Positions 38,401 to 50,400 of a stretch of 64,000 nucleotides of DNA are shown one piece after another. The DNA is taken from positions 1 through 64,000 of the forward strand of contig CAOLHI010001150.1 of the NCBI GenBank assembly GCA_948474755.1, read 5' to 3'. Position numbers and translations under genes: made by a program. The notes under the pieces are model-generated. The model had not been told where the DNA came from, searched no databases, and saw only the letters and a program-made list of their open reading frames with translations. Positions within the stretch are counted from its first letter, which is position 1. Every line of letters starts with the position of its first letter. This DNA comes from Ctenosaura bakeri (Eukaryota > Chordata > Lepidosauria > Squamata > Iguanidae).

Positions 38401-41400
38401 CAATTATGTGTTAATTTTGTGCAGAATAAGACCTCCACTATAGCATTTTATGTGTTTTATGTGCAGAAAACAACTTTTTTTTTTTTTTTTTGGCACAAGA
38501 AAGTCTGGGGTTTTTTTCACAGAAAATGCTGTTTTCTCTGCAATGAATACTTTCTGCAACTTTTTCACAGAATCAATCCCAAACTACAAACAGTTTTTGA
38601 AAACTAACCACTTCTCAAAGACTTCCTCTCACTCAGTAGAAAATTGCTAACAGTTTTCATTGCTTCTTTTAAGAAGAAAATTAGCAAAGACTTACATCCC
38701 TTCAATCACATTCTGTCTTGGCCAAGTCCCTGTTATCACCAAAACCATTTATCTTTCTTCTTGCTCATTCCAGAATCCAAAAGTTTTAGGTTGAAAATTC
38801 TGCCCTTTCTTCCAACAAGAAACTGTAATCCTGGATATGAACCAAACCAAAGGTCTCCCTCCCCCATCCATTCCGTAGGTTCATAGATCTTGCTTCTAGT
38901 ATGCTATATCTCCAAAACAGGACCTGGGTAACAATATTTGATAAAAAAAAATTGGTCCTAGATGAACCAGCAATCCGTGCTTGTGTGGCTAAAATATGGT
39001 CAACTTGAACCAGTTTCAGTAACTGGAAATGAGGTTCTCTATTTGTTTCAGTGGGCTGGAGAGTATAATAAGAGATCCAGGGCCCATCCCACATTAGTCT
39101 CCCATCCCAGCATGGGGACAGGAGAAGAGCAGGACCACAAGGACACTTCTGCATAGCATCATCACTGTCTCATTCCTTTCCCATCCCCAGGCAACACGAT
39201 CATGGATTAAATCATTGACGAGTTTTTCCTTGTCAATGACCCATGATCGCGCCACCATCCCACACTTACATGTTCTGCAGAAGCCCTGGAAACATGATGG
39301 TGACACTTCCTGCCCCAACACAGTCTGGGAAAGTACCTGGCTGTACTATAGAAGGAAGTGGCCTGTCCACCACGCTCCCTTCCACAAGGAGCCAGTCTCG
39401 TGCGGAGGGAGCACTTCCGTTGTACTCCCTTCCCAGCAGAGCCACTGCTGGGATTGCTACAGAGCACAGCAGGACAAGATAGAGTACGGAAAAGACCCAG
39501 ATTTCCAGGTGCAGCAGCAGACAAGATCCAATGCTCAGAATGCTGGTGCATCAGTAATGTAATATAAAGCTACTCATCATCACCAATAAGTTTATTTTTG
39601 GTACAAAGAACACCATCCCCTGGACAGAAAACATATTTTCTACACAAAACAAGTGGGGGTTATGCAGAATACCATTCCTTGGCTGGTGTTGCACTTCAGT
39701 TTGGGAGTGTTGTTCACAGAGAGGGCAGGAAAGGAGGGAGATATGCATGTGGCTTAACATGCTGTCATGCAGCATGTTGAAGAGGATCCAAAGCTATTTA
39801 ACCCTGGTCCTCTTCCTGGTTAAGCCTCTTTCTCTTTAATGTCTTATGCCCCCCCCCCCATTCTGTGCAAGATCATCTGGTCATTCTAGGAGACAGAGTA
39901 GGAATTTTGGTCTCATTTGTGTGTTTCAGATTTTTTCCTCCTACTCTGCACAGGTTAATCAGTGGCTGGCTTCAGTTCTGTTGGGTGTTGTTCTGCTTGT
40001 AAATATGTTAATTGGTCAAAAATTGTCAAGGATGTGTGATGGTTGAGATTAGAAACATGTTGGTGAGCTCTTGGAAGTTCCTTTTCAGTGATTAGCCAGG
40101 CCAGAGACCTGCACTCTAGGATTGTTATGGTCAACCATCAGTAGTCACCCAGAGCTGTGAGGTACTGGGTGGGGGCACTTCTTGGAAGACCATCTTTCAC
40201 ATTTTATGTGCAGCTAGAGGAGAAGAGTCTAAGGGCCTTTCTACACAACACTGTTATAGTGCTATTATTCCACTTTCAACATCCTGTGGAATTCTGGGGT
40301 TTGTAGTTTACTGAGGCCAAAGAGCTCTCTGGCTGAAAATTCTCAATTCCCATCCCTAAACTGCAAACCCCAGGATTCCATATGATGTTAAAAATAGAAT
40401 AATAGCACTATAACAGCATAGCGTGGAAAGGCCCTAAGTGTTGCTTCACTCCTTTCCCTAGGCTGGGAGCGTTCACTCTAATCTGACAGGCTTTAGGCCT
40501 TTAGCTTGGGTTAGGTTGCCACTGCACATCAGTTCTTCTTTGCTGATCATTCTCATTGGATTTAATAATTTGTGGGTCTTCTTCAACCAAGCACTTGTGT
40601 CTGCCTCTTTATTTCCTCTCTGTCTATGGAAAAAAATTATATAATTCCCCTAAAGACATTGTAAAGTGTGTGTATGTGTGTATGTGGATCTTTAACATTG
40701 CAGTAGTTTTCTTTTGGGGGTTCTTAACCATTGAGGAACCCATTAATCTTCAGGAAAACATTAGTTCAGTCCTTATACTATATATCATCTCTGTCCAGAA
40801 CATTTCCAGAGAAACCAATCATTTTACATAGACCATGTGATTTTCCCATGCTTCCTGTCTGCTTCCACATTTATCTTTACTTCCAAGCACAGCGATCATG
40901 AATTTTATAGATTGAAAATAAGACTCCAGCATTAGCTTGCTATTCTAAATTTCTTGTTGCAGGAGCTGACAGAGTTGCCTGATGTATTTTTTTCAGATTA
41001 TAGTACATTTTGATTTACTTACTGTACTTAATATTTAAAGCTCCTTGTCACTACAAGCCTGTATAAAATCCCCATTTGGTAATAGAACTTGTTGCAATCA
41101 CAACTTGAATAAACTTGCATGATTCCTTTCCTCCAGATTTTTAGCAAATTAAAATATATGAAACAGATCCAGCAACAGGAAGTGATATGGCAGTGACTGA
41201 TTTTCTGGAAGATTTCCTGTTCATACCATGACTCAATTAGGCATTGGACTTATGAACACCCATTTTTCCCCCTTTCTCTGGAATGTCTTTATCAGAGTCA
41301 ATGTATGTGTAAGTGGGAAAATTGCCAGTGAAGTTCAGCATGTGCCTACATTTCACTGCACAAGATGCAATTCTGAAAAAATGAGACTGATGAAATGGAA

Positions 41401-44400
41401 TTTGAAAGGTAAAAGTCAAAAGTATCAAAATGGTCAGAACACTCAAAATTTCAACAGTGGAAGTGCAGACCAAGTTCTAGTGGTGTACCTCTGAATACAC
41501 AGACACACGTCTTTATCCAATGTAAGCAAAATTGGGATTCTCTTCCCAATTCCAATCCAGCCCTCTGAGGCATTCAAAATCTGTTCCATAGGGATCCCCA
41601 GTCTTCTGGAGCAAGTTATTTTTAAGCTAATAATCTCTGGCAGAAACAGTGGGTTTTAGATGGATTACATCAGGGGATCCTAGCCTTAATTAGAATTTAT
41701 CTTACTGACAAGGAAAGGTGCCACTAAGTCCCAAGGCTTACCAGCATGGTAAGCCAGCAGTGCTAGAAAACCTATTTGAGAAAAGAAAGTTTCATGCAGA
41801 AAATACCCAAATAAAGAGGGGAAAAGGGAGCATAAATAAGTTCAAGTGGATAATAAGGGATTCAAAAATGATTTTGAGAAGTTTACTTAGGCCATTTCTG
41901 CACTAGACTGTTATAGTGCTATAATTCCACTTCCAACATCCTATGGAATCCTGGGCTTTGCAGTTTAGGGAGCAGCATTTAGATTACTCAAGCCAGGGAG
42001 CTCTTTGGCCTCAGTAAACTACAAAACCCAGAATTCCACAGGATGTTGAAAGTAGAACAACAGCACTATAACAGTGTAGTGCGGAAATGGCCTTAGATCC
42101 ACAATAAAAACATTTACATCAGGTGCATTCCTTAGCTTAAGAGGGGGTTGGACAGTTGAATGACAAGATGTTTAAATAAGTATTAAAGGAGGAATTGGGA
42201 ACTGCAGAGAAGCTCAATGAATTATTTTGTGTCTGCCTTCACTGCAGAAGCTGTGGGATAAATACCCCTGCCAGAACAGATATTTTCTAAGAAAATCACA
42301 AGTTGTAATGAAGGCCACCAACCTGGATGTCCTTATTAAGCAAATATAAGGCCATCAAATGTCTGCCAGTCATTGCTGTAGAAAAAAGGATGGTAGGCTG
42401 CTACTATGCTCATGACCTGCCTGTAGGCCTCTTACGTTATCTGCTTGGCTGCTATGGGGACAGATGACTAGACAAAATAGGCCTTCAGTCAACAAGGTTC
42501 TTGTGGCTTATCCTTAAAATATGACACAAATAATCATATTTTTGATAATAATGGTTTGCAACATCATTCCTACAAGACAAGTCTTTGTCAATGTTAACAT
42601 AAAAATAAATTCACTTGTAAATCTACTTTACTCAGACATTTCGGAAAGTTTCGCCCACAATTCACATTACCAGTACTTCTCTTTAATTCCTGCTACTTTT
42701 CTCTGGTTTCCTAGTTACCTCCACAGTAGCAGCAGTCCAGTCATGCCCACAATTCCTGGCATGTTTCACAAATACAATTTCTGTCACTGCCCTTTCTTCT
42801 TTGCACCAGCACCCTGTGGTTCAAAGCAGATGAAAGCACCTCATCCCATCACTGCATGATGTGATATGGCAGAAGTGGAACTTCTGGGTCTCTTTTCTGT
42901 TCAATGTTTCCACTATAGCATCTGGGGCTGAGATGAGAAAGGCCTCTTGTACTGACAAAAGGGAAAAATATCTCTTGAACTGCTCTCCCCACAATACAAA
43001 CAAACAAATTGTATTTGAAATGTTCATGGGCTACATAGGGCTCTTGGGCCACAATTTATCAGTTCTGCTCTCAACCATTTTTATTAATTTGTTATACAAA
43101 TGTGCATTGTCAAATTGTTCCCTGACAAAAGTCTTCCAAAAATGATTGATCCAAAGCACGGTTAATGCTGTTTTTTTCCTGAAAGGATATTATGTTCAAA
43201 CTCATCACCATGAAGTCTAGAGATTAAGTGAGAGCTATTATTTCATATTAAGTATGATATATCTAGGTGATTAGCATCTAGTAAAATAACAAAGGGATTT
43301 ATTGAAACACTAGCTATGGAGGAGCAATTATTAAGCTAACTGTGCAGATTTTGAAGATATTCAGGAAAAATAACTTCATAATATGAATGATATCTTATCT
43401 TTTTTAGTAAATTAAGACTACCTCATTATTAAATTTACTGACAGAAGAAGGTAAGGGAAATTCAGGGTTTATACTGAAATGTTTTCTCCTGAACGTTTTT
43501 ACAGAGTTTTACATCAGTTGTATACTGAATAGCAAAAGCCTCATTTAATTATTAGCCACTACTCAAGTCATTCAGGTATCAGATGTATTACCTGACCTGC
43601 CACTCTAAGAAAGTAGAGGTTGTTATGCATCACTTTCATTATGTTGGAATTAGACAACAGCTAAATTTCAGTGATTTTTCCCTTTTAAACAGATTGCATG
43701 GCTATCAGGCTATGCTTCTACTCTGGAGAACTCTTCTCATTTTATTTTGGAAATAATGCTGTGGAAAGCATACCTGAAAGAAATAAAGATGGTATTTTAT
43801 TTTGCTCTAGTACCCTTTCATACTACACAGGGACAGGTTATTCATTACTTCCCTCCACAATAGAGTTGGACAGTTAAATTTGCCAGTGACTCAACAAACA
43901 ATCAAGGATGGTGAATATTCTTAGTCTTTTTTCAGCCTTCAGAACTGTGTAGGTTCTATAAGATTTTCAAATACATATTGGAAAGGAAATTCACCCCTTT
44001 GCAAATTTCGTAAAACAAATAATGTGACTTTTTTTCTATGATGTGAACTTGTCTTATCAGATTAGTGTGATTATAGGAGTTGCAGCTTGAAAAGGGAGAG
44101 AAACTATAATTTTAACTAATTAATTGTCCCATCTTTCTCTTTATATGAGACCCAAGACAACTCACAGCATTGATTAAATGAAACCCCATAATAGTAATAA
44201 AAACTGGAAAAAAATGAAACAATTAAACCATCCTATAAAGTTAAACTATCCTATAATTAGCAATTGAGCCAGCGTCTTGTAGTGGTCTGAGCATTGGACT
44301 ATGACTCTGGAGATCAGGGTTCAATTCCCTGCTTGGACATAGAGACCCAGGGAGTGATCTGGGATGCATCTCACACACTCAGCTCCAGGGGACCTTATGA

Positions 44401-47400
44401 TGGGGTCACTTTAGGGTCCCCATAAGTTGGAAATGACTTGAAGGTATACAACAACAACATAATTAAACTATCCTATAAAAACAGCACATTAAACAGATTT
44501 GAAATATCACAATTAGTATAAAGTACAGTTCTGCACATTAAATAACCTGCTGGCAGCAATACTAAACCTGACAGCATTATGATTTCATATTTCACAGTTC
44601 TTCAGCATGTACAGCACTGTTCCTTTTCCACTTCCTTCTCACCAGCAGCTTACTTTCTGCAGCCAACAAATTGGCTAGTTCCATGGTCAGTTGAAATGAA
44701 TATGTGAACAATCTCACCTGACTGTTGTTCCTAAGGGATTTTTATACAAAATTGATCTGGTGCTTTATTTGCCCCTTTGCATGGTTCCATGTCACATTTG
44801 ACTTTTTTTTTTTCTCAAACTGTTTTCAGTTTCTCTGTCTCCTTCTTTCTCACTTTGTTTTCATGTGATTTCTTGAACAGGAAGGTACTGAACGTCCATA
44901 CATTTTCATCCACCATAACAAAAGGTGTCTTTAATAATGAGATTTTTGCCTTGGACTAGACTGAAAAGCCTAGAGCTTTATTCAGTTCTCATTACTTTTG
45001 CAAATTATTTTCTTTGTTATGTATGTGTATATACATATATAATTTTTACATTTTTAAAAAGTGTAATATCCCAAGGGTTGATTCCACAACAATTCTAATT
45101 ACTATGATTTATATCAGTGCATTTGAAATAATACTCTGCTCTTCAGACAAAACTGGACCATGCACATCCAGACAACTGTTAGTGGTGGAGGATCAGTGTC
45201 ACTCCTGTTCAAAGAGTAAGCTTTACCTGAATGCTTAGGACCTGAATTACTAACTGCCAGTAGTCTCATCTCATCTCAGCCTCCAAAGGTGGAAGATCTT
45301 GTACTAGCGTCACATGACCCCTTTGTTAAACTATAGTCATCACCAAGGGTCAATAAGAAGAGATTTTAGATCTCTGAGACCCACATGATTAGAAGTTTTC
45401 CTCCATGGTCCATTTCTACCCACTATTGACAGGTTGAAAAGTGCCATGTGACCACTCTGTGACTTCATCCATCACTGTAGACCAATGAAAGATTTTGAGG
45501 CCTGGGGGGGGGGTCCCCAGCCATCAGAACAGATTCTACTAGCCTTGACACATTCTTAGGAGAGAAGAAGGAGGTAAAGAACATCCCTTTTAGATCTGAG
45601 TTTAGACCCCTGAACCAACAGTATTCTGTACAATTTGTCCCTGTGTTGACTCTGGTACCAATATTACAGGACCTAACAACAACATTAAGGGTTCATATAC
45701 CTGTTCATCTTTCAATGTTGTATGTGCCATCAATTGCCAGCAATGCACTACTGGATTTTACACAGAACAAATGCACCAGTCTCTATGGAAAAGACTAAAC
45801 TGACACAAAACTGATATAAAAAAATGACAGTCTACAAAAATCTCCCAGCATGCCTTTTCACAAATTGTCCCAAAATGGATTTTTCATTATCCTATTATAC
45901 TCTGATCTGACCCATACAACTATGTAACTGCTAATACACCTGGGGACTGAGATTAATTCCATAAGAATGTCTGAAGAAATAGTTTGAAATCTACAAAAGC
46001 TTATGGATTAGTATGCTGCTTCATAATTAATGATAATTAATTAATTAATTAATTGTGCATTTAGACAACTCCTTTTCCCCTTCCCTTTTTAATTCTTATG
46101 CTGTGGCAGACTAACACAGTTACCTGTTTAGGAATCGAGTAAGTTTGACTCTATCTTGTTTGGTTTGAATAGGGATAAAAGGCTTTCAGTTTCACTATAG
46201 GGCTAGCATAAAATAAAGTGATCTCATTAGGCTCCTACTGACATGCTTTGCCTCTTACAATTCCTAAACAGTAAAGAGGCTTCCTAACAAACTTACTGCC
46301 CTCTGCCTCTACCATACAAGATAGACCTGGATCTCAAAAAGTGAGTGATACAGCAAAACCTCATTTTAAAAACAAAATTATTTCATTCCCAGCCATCTCA
46401 CAGCTATAGAGGGTATGAACCAACTTTTCTGTCTACATGAAACCTCTCTTGATATTACCTCAAGCAGGATGTAGGCCTATGACTGTACCATCATAACTGT
46501 CGGGGGCTCCGGCCTTGCCGGCCCCTCCGGCACCTCGGAGGCTGCCGCGGAAGCGGCTCCTGAGGCAGAGGACGTCCCGGTCTCCTCGCGAGCCACGGCG
46601 GAGGCCTCCGGCGCCGGGGACGGCTGCCCAGACGCCGTCGAGGCCACCACCACCGAGGAGGAGGCCGCGGAGTCTCCCACCGCAGGGGACGACCGTTCCG
46701 GTGCTGTCGGAACAGCCACCGCCAAGGATGAGGCCGCGGGGGCCTCCGGCGCTGAGGACGGCCGCCCAGACCTCGCCAGAACCGCCGCCGCCAAGGGACT
46801 CACCCGAGAGGCCGCCACCACCGAAGGGGATGCCGCCGAAGCCGTCGCCACTGAGGGGAGCCGCCCGGACGCCGCTGAGGACGACAACGAGGCCGCCGTC
46901 ACCGGGGAGGCCGACCGGGTGTTCTCCCGGGGTGGGCGGGGCCCAGGCTCCACTCTGGGGCACTGCCCAACCGCGGTCCCAATCCTGAGGAGACCATCGG
47001 CCTCCCTCCCACGTTCCTGCAGCGGTGGCAAGCCAAGGAAGCCGCCTGCCGCTCCCGCCGGCTGTTGGAGCATCGGCTGCAGGCTGAGAGCTCTCAGCTG
47101 ACCGATGGCTCTCAGCTGTGAGCCCGGCTGAGGGCTCCCAACTGCGCGGCAGCTCCTGGATTGGCCGGCCCCGGCCCCAAAGGCCTACTTAAGGCCAGGA
47201 GGCAGCGGAGTTCAGCACGCAGCAACAACCGTCGGTCCTCCGTGTGTTGTCCGTCCAAGCCACGTCCAGTGCCAGCCGAGTTCCTGTCCAGAGGTCCTGC
47301 CAGCCAGCCGACCGCCAGTTTTCCGGGTGAGGAAACCCTTTCTTTTTGTTTCATCATTACACCTGCCAAAAGGACTGTCTTTGTTTGCTGTTGCCTGCTG

Positions 47401-50400
47401 GTTGAGGCCTCTGAGGCAAGACCCGGCTCGAGCCTGCCCCTAGCCTGCCCGACCCCGGCCTGCCGCCGACAATAACTTTTCTTCTCCTATTTGAATTTTT
47501 TAACCACTTCTGACTGATGAAGAAGGCAGTAGGCTTTGAAAGCTAGTGTGCTCATTTTGATTGGACTACTAAAGGTAATATTAAAGGTATCATCCAAATT
47601 ATCACCCAATTTATTGAGACAATTATTTCTGCCTGTTATTCTGTTCACTTCTATTCCCTTTGGTCTTTTTGATTACAATCACATATTCATAAGAGTGCAT
47701 GCAGATGTCAAATTTTGTCTCTTGTATTTGGATTGGCAAAGGCTGGTCATCAGCATTTTTTCTACTTTTCTGTGCTAGAGAAGTAACTCTCTCTTCCTAA
47801 CTGTTGTTTGTCAAATGACCATCAATGCCATTTAATAAAGTATCAGCAATGTTTTTCTGCTCAGGGGTGAAGACAAAGACCAAGACCACACAAATGGAAG
47901 CAAAAAGGCCACAAATTTATTGGTTACAGAATACAGAATGGGTTGGCAAACAGGCATGGGTCTAGATCCTGGCATTGATCAACCCACCTGTAGACCAATG
48001 GGCCCACCTTCCAGCCAGAAGCCAGAAGCCCAGGAATGGCAGGGGTATGTCCTACCAGCCATGAACCTCCTCCCACCCCCTGAGCCAGGCACACCTGCCA
48101 CCACCTTGTACCCCCTGAATTCTGAAAGGGACCCCTGCCCTACCAATACCCAATGGCACCTGGTACAACCATCCCGAATCCAAGACCCATGTGACCACTC
48201 CCATAATTTGTGACAAAACAAAGCACAAAAACATGGATGGGTAGCAGGGAAGCTATCACAAAACAACTGGCCAGCTCTCAGAAGGCAGCCTGAATTTAAA
48301 CCCTGGAGCCTGACTTGAGTAAAGCCTGTAAGCATAAAATCAGACTAGGCTCTAGCAGCTGATGAAATCAAAGCAGGTTTGATTTCATTGACTACCTTCC
48401 AAATAGGGCTTTCCAGGTCCATGCAATCTTGTGCAGTCCCAGAAATGGCGTTCCCCCAGATTCATAAGCCAGAAGAAGCAGCCAGGCGTCTGCTCTTGCC
48501 CCAATATGCAAATATCACAGCATGCTTATACATTCTGCATTTAAATTTCTCCACATCCCTGGGCACCCAAGCATGTGTAGAAATACATGTCAGCAAAGAT
48601 ATTCTTCTTTGCATCTATTGAAATGGCTGTAGTCCAAGAACGCTTATGCCAACTGAAACATGCACTTTGAAGACTACAAGACCTTTATTTTTACATAAAT
48701 ATTAGATCAATGAAGGAGAGAAACAGTTGTTTATCTCTGATTTTAAGAGGATCCTCCTGTCGCACAGGTTTCAAATTGTATGACTCTTAATCTGTTTCTC
48801 AAGGGTTAGTCCAAATCATATTAAAAAATAAAACTTATGATTTTAGCTATATTTCAATAGATTCTTCCAATTCAAAGCTTTTGTTTCAAAGCAAATTAAT
48901 GTGATGCCCAAGAATCAATCAACTGTAACACACACACACACACTGAAAACTGCATTTCCACTCAAATTGTTAAGCATTTAAGTAGATATCAACATGGATA
49001 TCAAACTTAGCCAACTAAACTATCCAAGGACACCCCCACACACACACACACAACTGAATATTCAGACCAGATGGAATTTAAACACAAATAAGATAATGTT
49101 ATCTTATTCCACCCTTGCACAACAGGGAAGATGAAGTTTGGACAATGGACAAGTAAAGTTGTTACAGAATGACATAATTAAATCAATCAGAATTTTGAGT
49201 CTCCAACCACTGGCACAAAGCACTAGTTCCTAGCGTGGGAAGTCACAGGGGATGAAGTTTCTGTTTAATCCCTTTAGTAATTTAAAATTAAGAAACATTG
49301 TTCCAAGGGTAGTAATACATGTGATATGCCAGATATATAAAATAAATTGCTGATACAATTATAATCTTCATATGGACTTCATTTATTTGAGTAACTCCAA
49401 CTAAACAGAGTACTTATGAACTCACTTTACACTGTCTTCTCTGAGCAGAATGTTTTGGATCACTTAGCAGTGAAAATGAGTAATTTCAAATTTGTGCAAT
49501 GTGATAAATGTCTGTAAGTGAGATAGTTGCAGTGAAATAACATGAAATAGAGAATGCTATTTCACAACTGTTTTTGAAGTTTTTGAAAAGATTTAATTTC
49601 CTGTTTTGTTTGTGTGCTTTTGGGATTTTAGAAAAAGGAAAAGGTAAGGAAAAAGAAGTATATATTTCAATGCTGGGAAAGGTCAACCATGGATACAAGA
49701 TTTGCAAAGTTTTTTTATATAATTTTATTAAAGTTTCAGCAAATAAAACAAACAATTATCTCTGCAATGTTTACATGCAATGTTACTTCTTCTTTATTTC
49801 CTTTCTGGATTACAATTATTAGTATTTCCTCTATTTGTTATACCGCGTATCGCAATAAAATGTTAGTAATCAAACTTAATTCGTTAGTTCCTGCTGTATT
49901 TCTCTACTTTACTTGTTACATGATATTTCTATGATTATTACCCTGTATAGAAATTGATATCATGAATTATGCATTGTCTTCTGTCTACACCCAACCCAAA
50001 TCCATAACAATTAGATTTGTAAAGTTTTATAAAGGAGTCTCATATATACATTTCTTCCTCTATGCCACAAGTCTTTTTCTAACTGAGTCTAGTCCATTGC
50101 AAAGGCTGAGTATGGAGATCTACTTATACACAATCAATTGTCTATGAGAGACGTGACTAATGGTTGCTGTAATATTAAGGGATCTTAAGTAAAACTAGCA
50201 ATGGGCCAACCAAATCCTTGAATCTTTGGCAGGGATTCGAGATTCAGGAATCCGAATCCATGTGCCAAAATAGGCATACAGAATCTTTTGAATCCACCAC
50301 GCAAAAAGTTTGTTGGAGACCAGGACGCCTGAAAACTTGGGAGACCAGGATGTCTGAAAACTTGGGAGACCAGGATGCCTGAAAACTCAGGACCGGGACG

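Noticed and set aside
38786..39562. Overlapping frames of about 115-120 codons near 39 kb
   Set aside because: Frames open on both strands at once in a G+C-richer repeat-like block. No recognisable protein.
46477..47073. Long open frames on both strands in the GC-rich block (198 and 157 codons)
   Set aside because: They lie inside the solo LTR, come from a stop-free tandem repeat, overlap on opposite strands and resemble no protein family I know.
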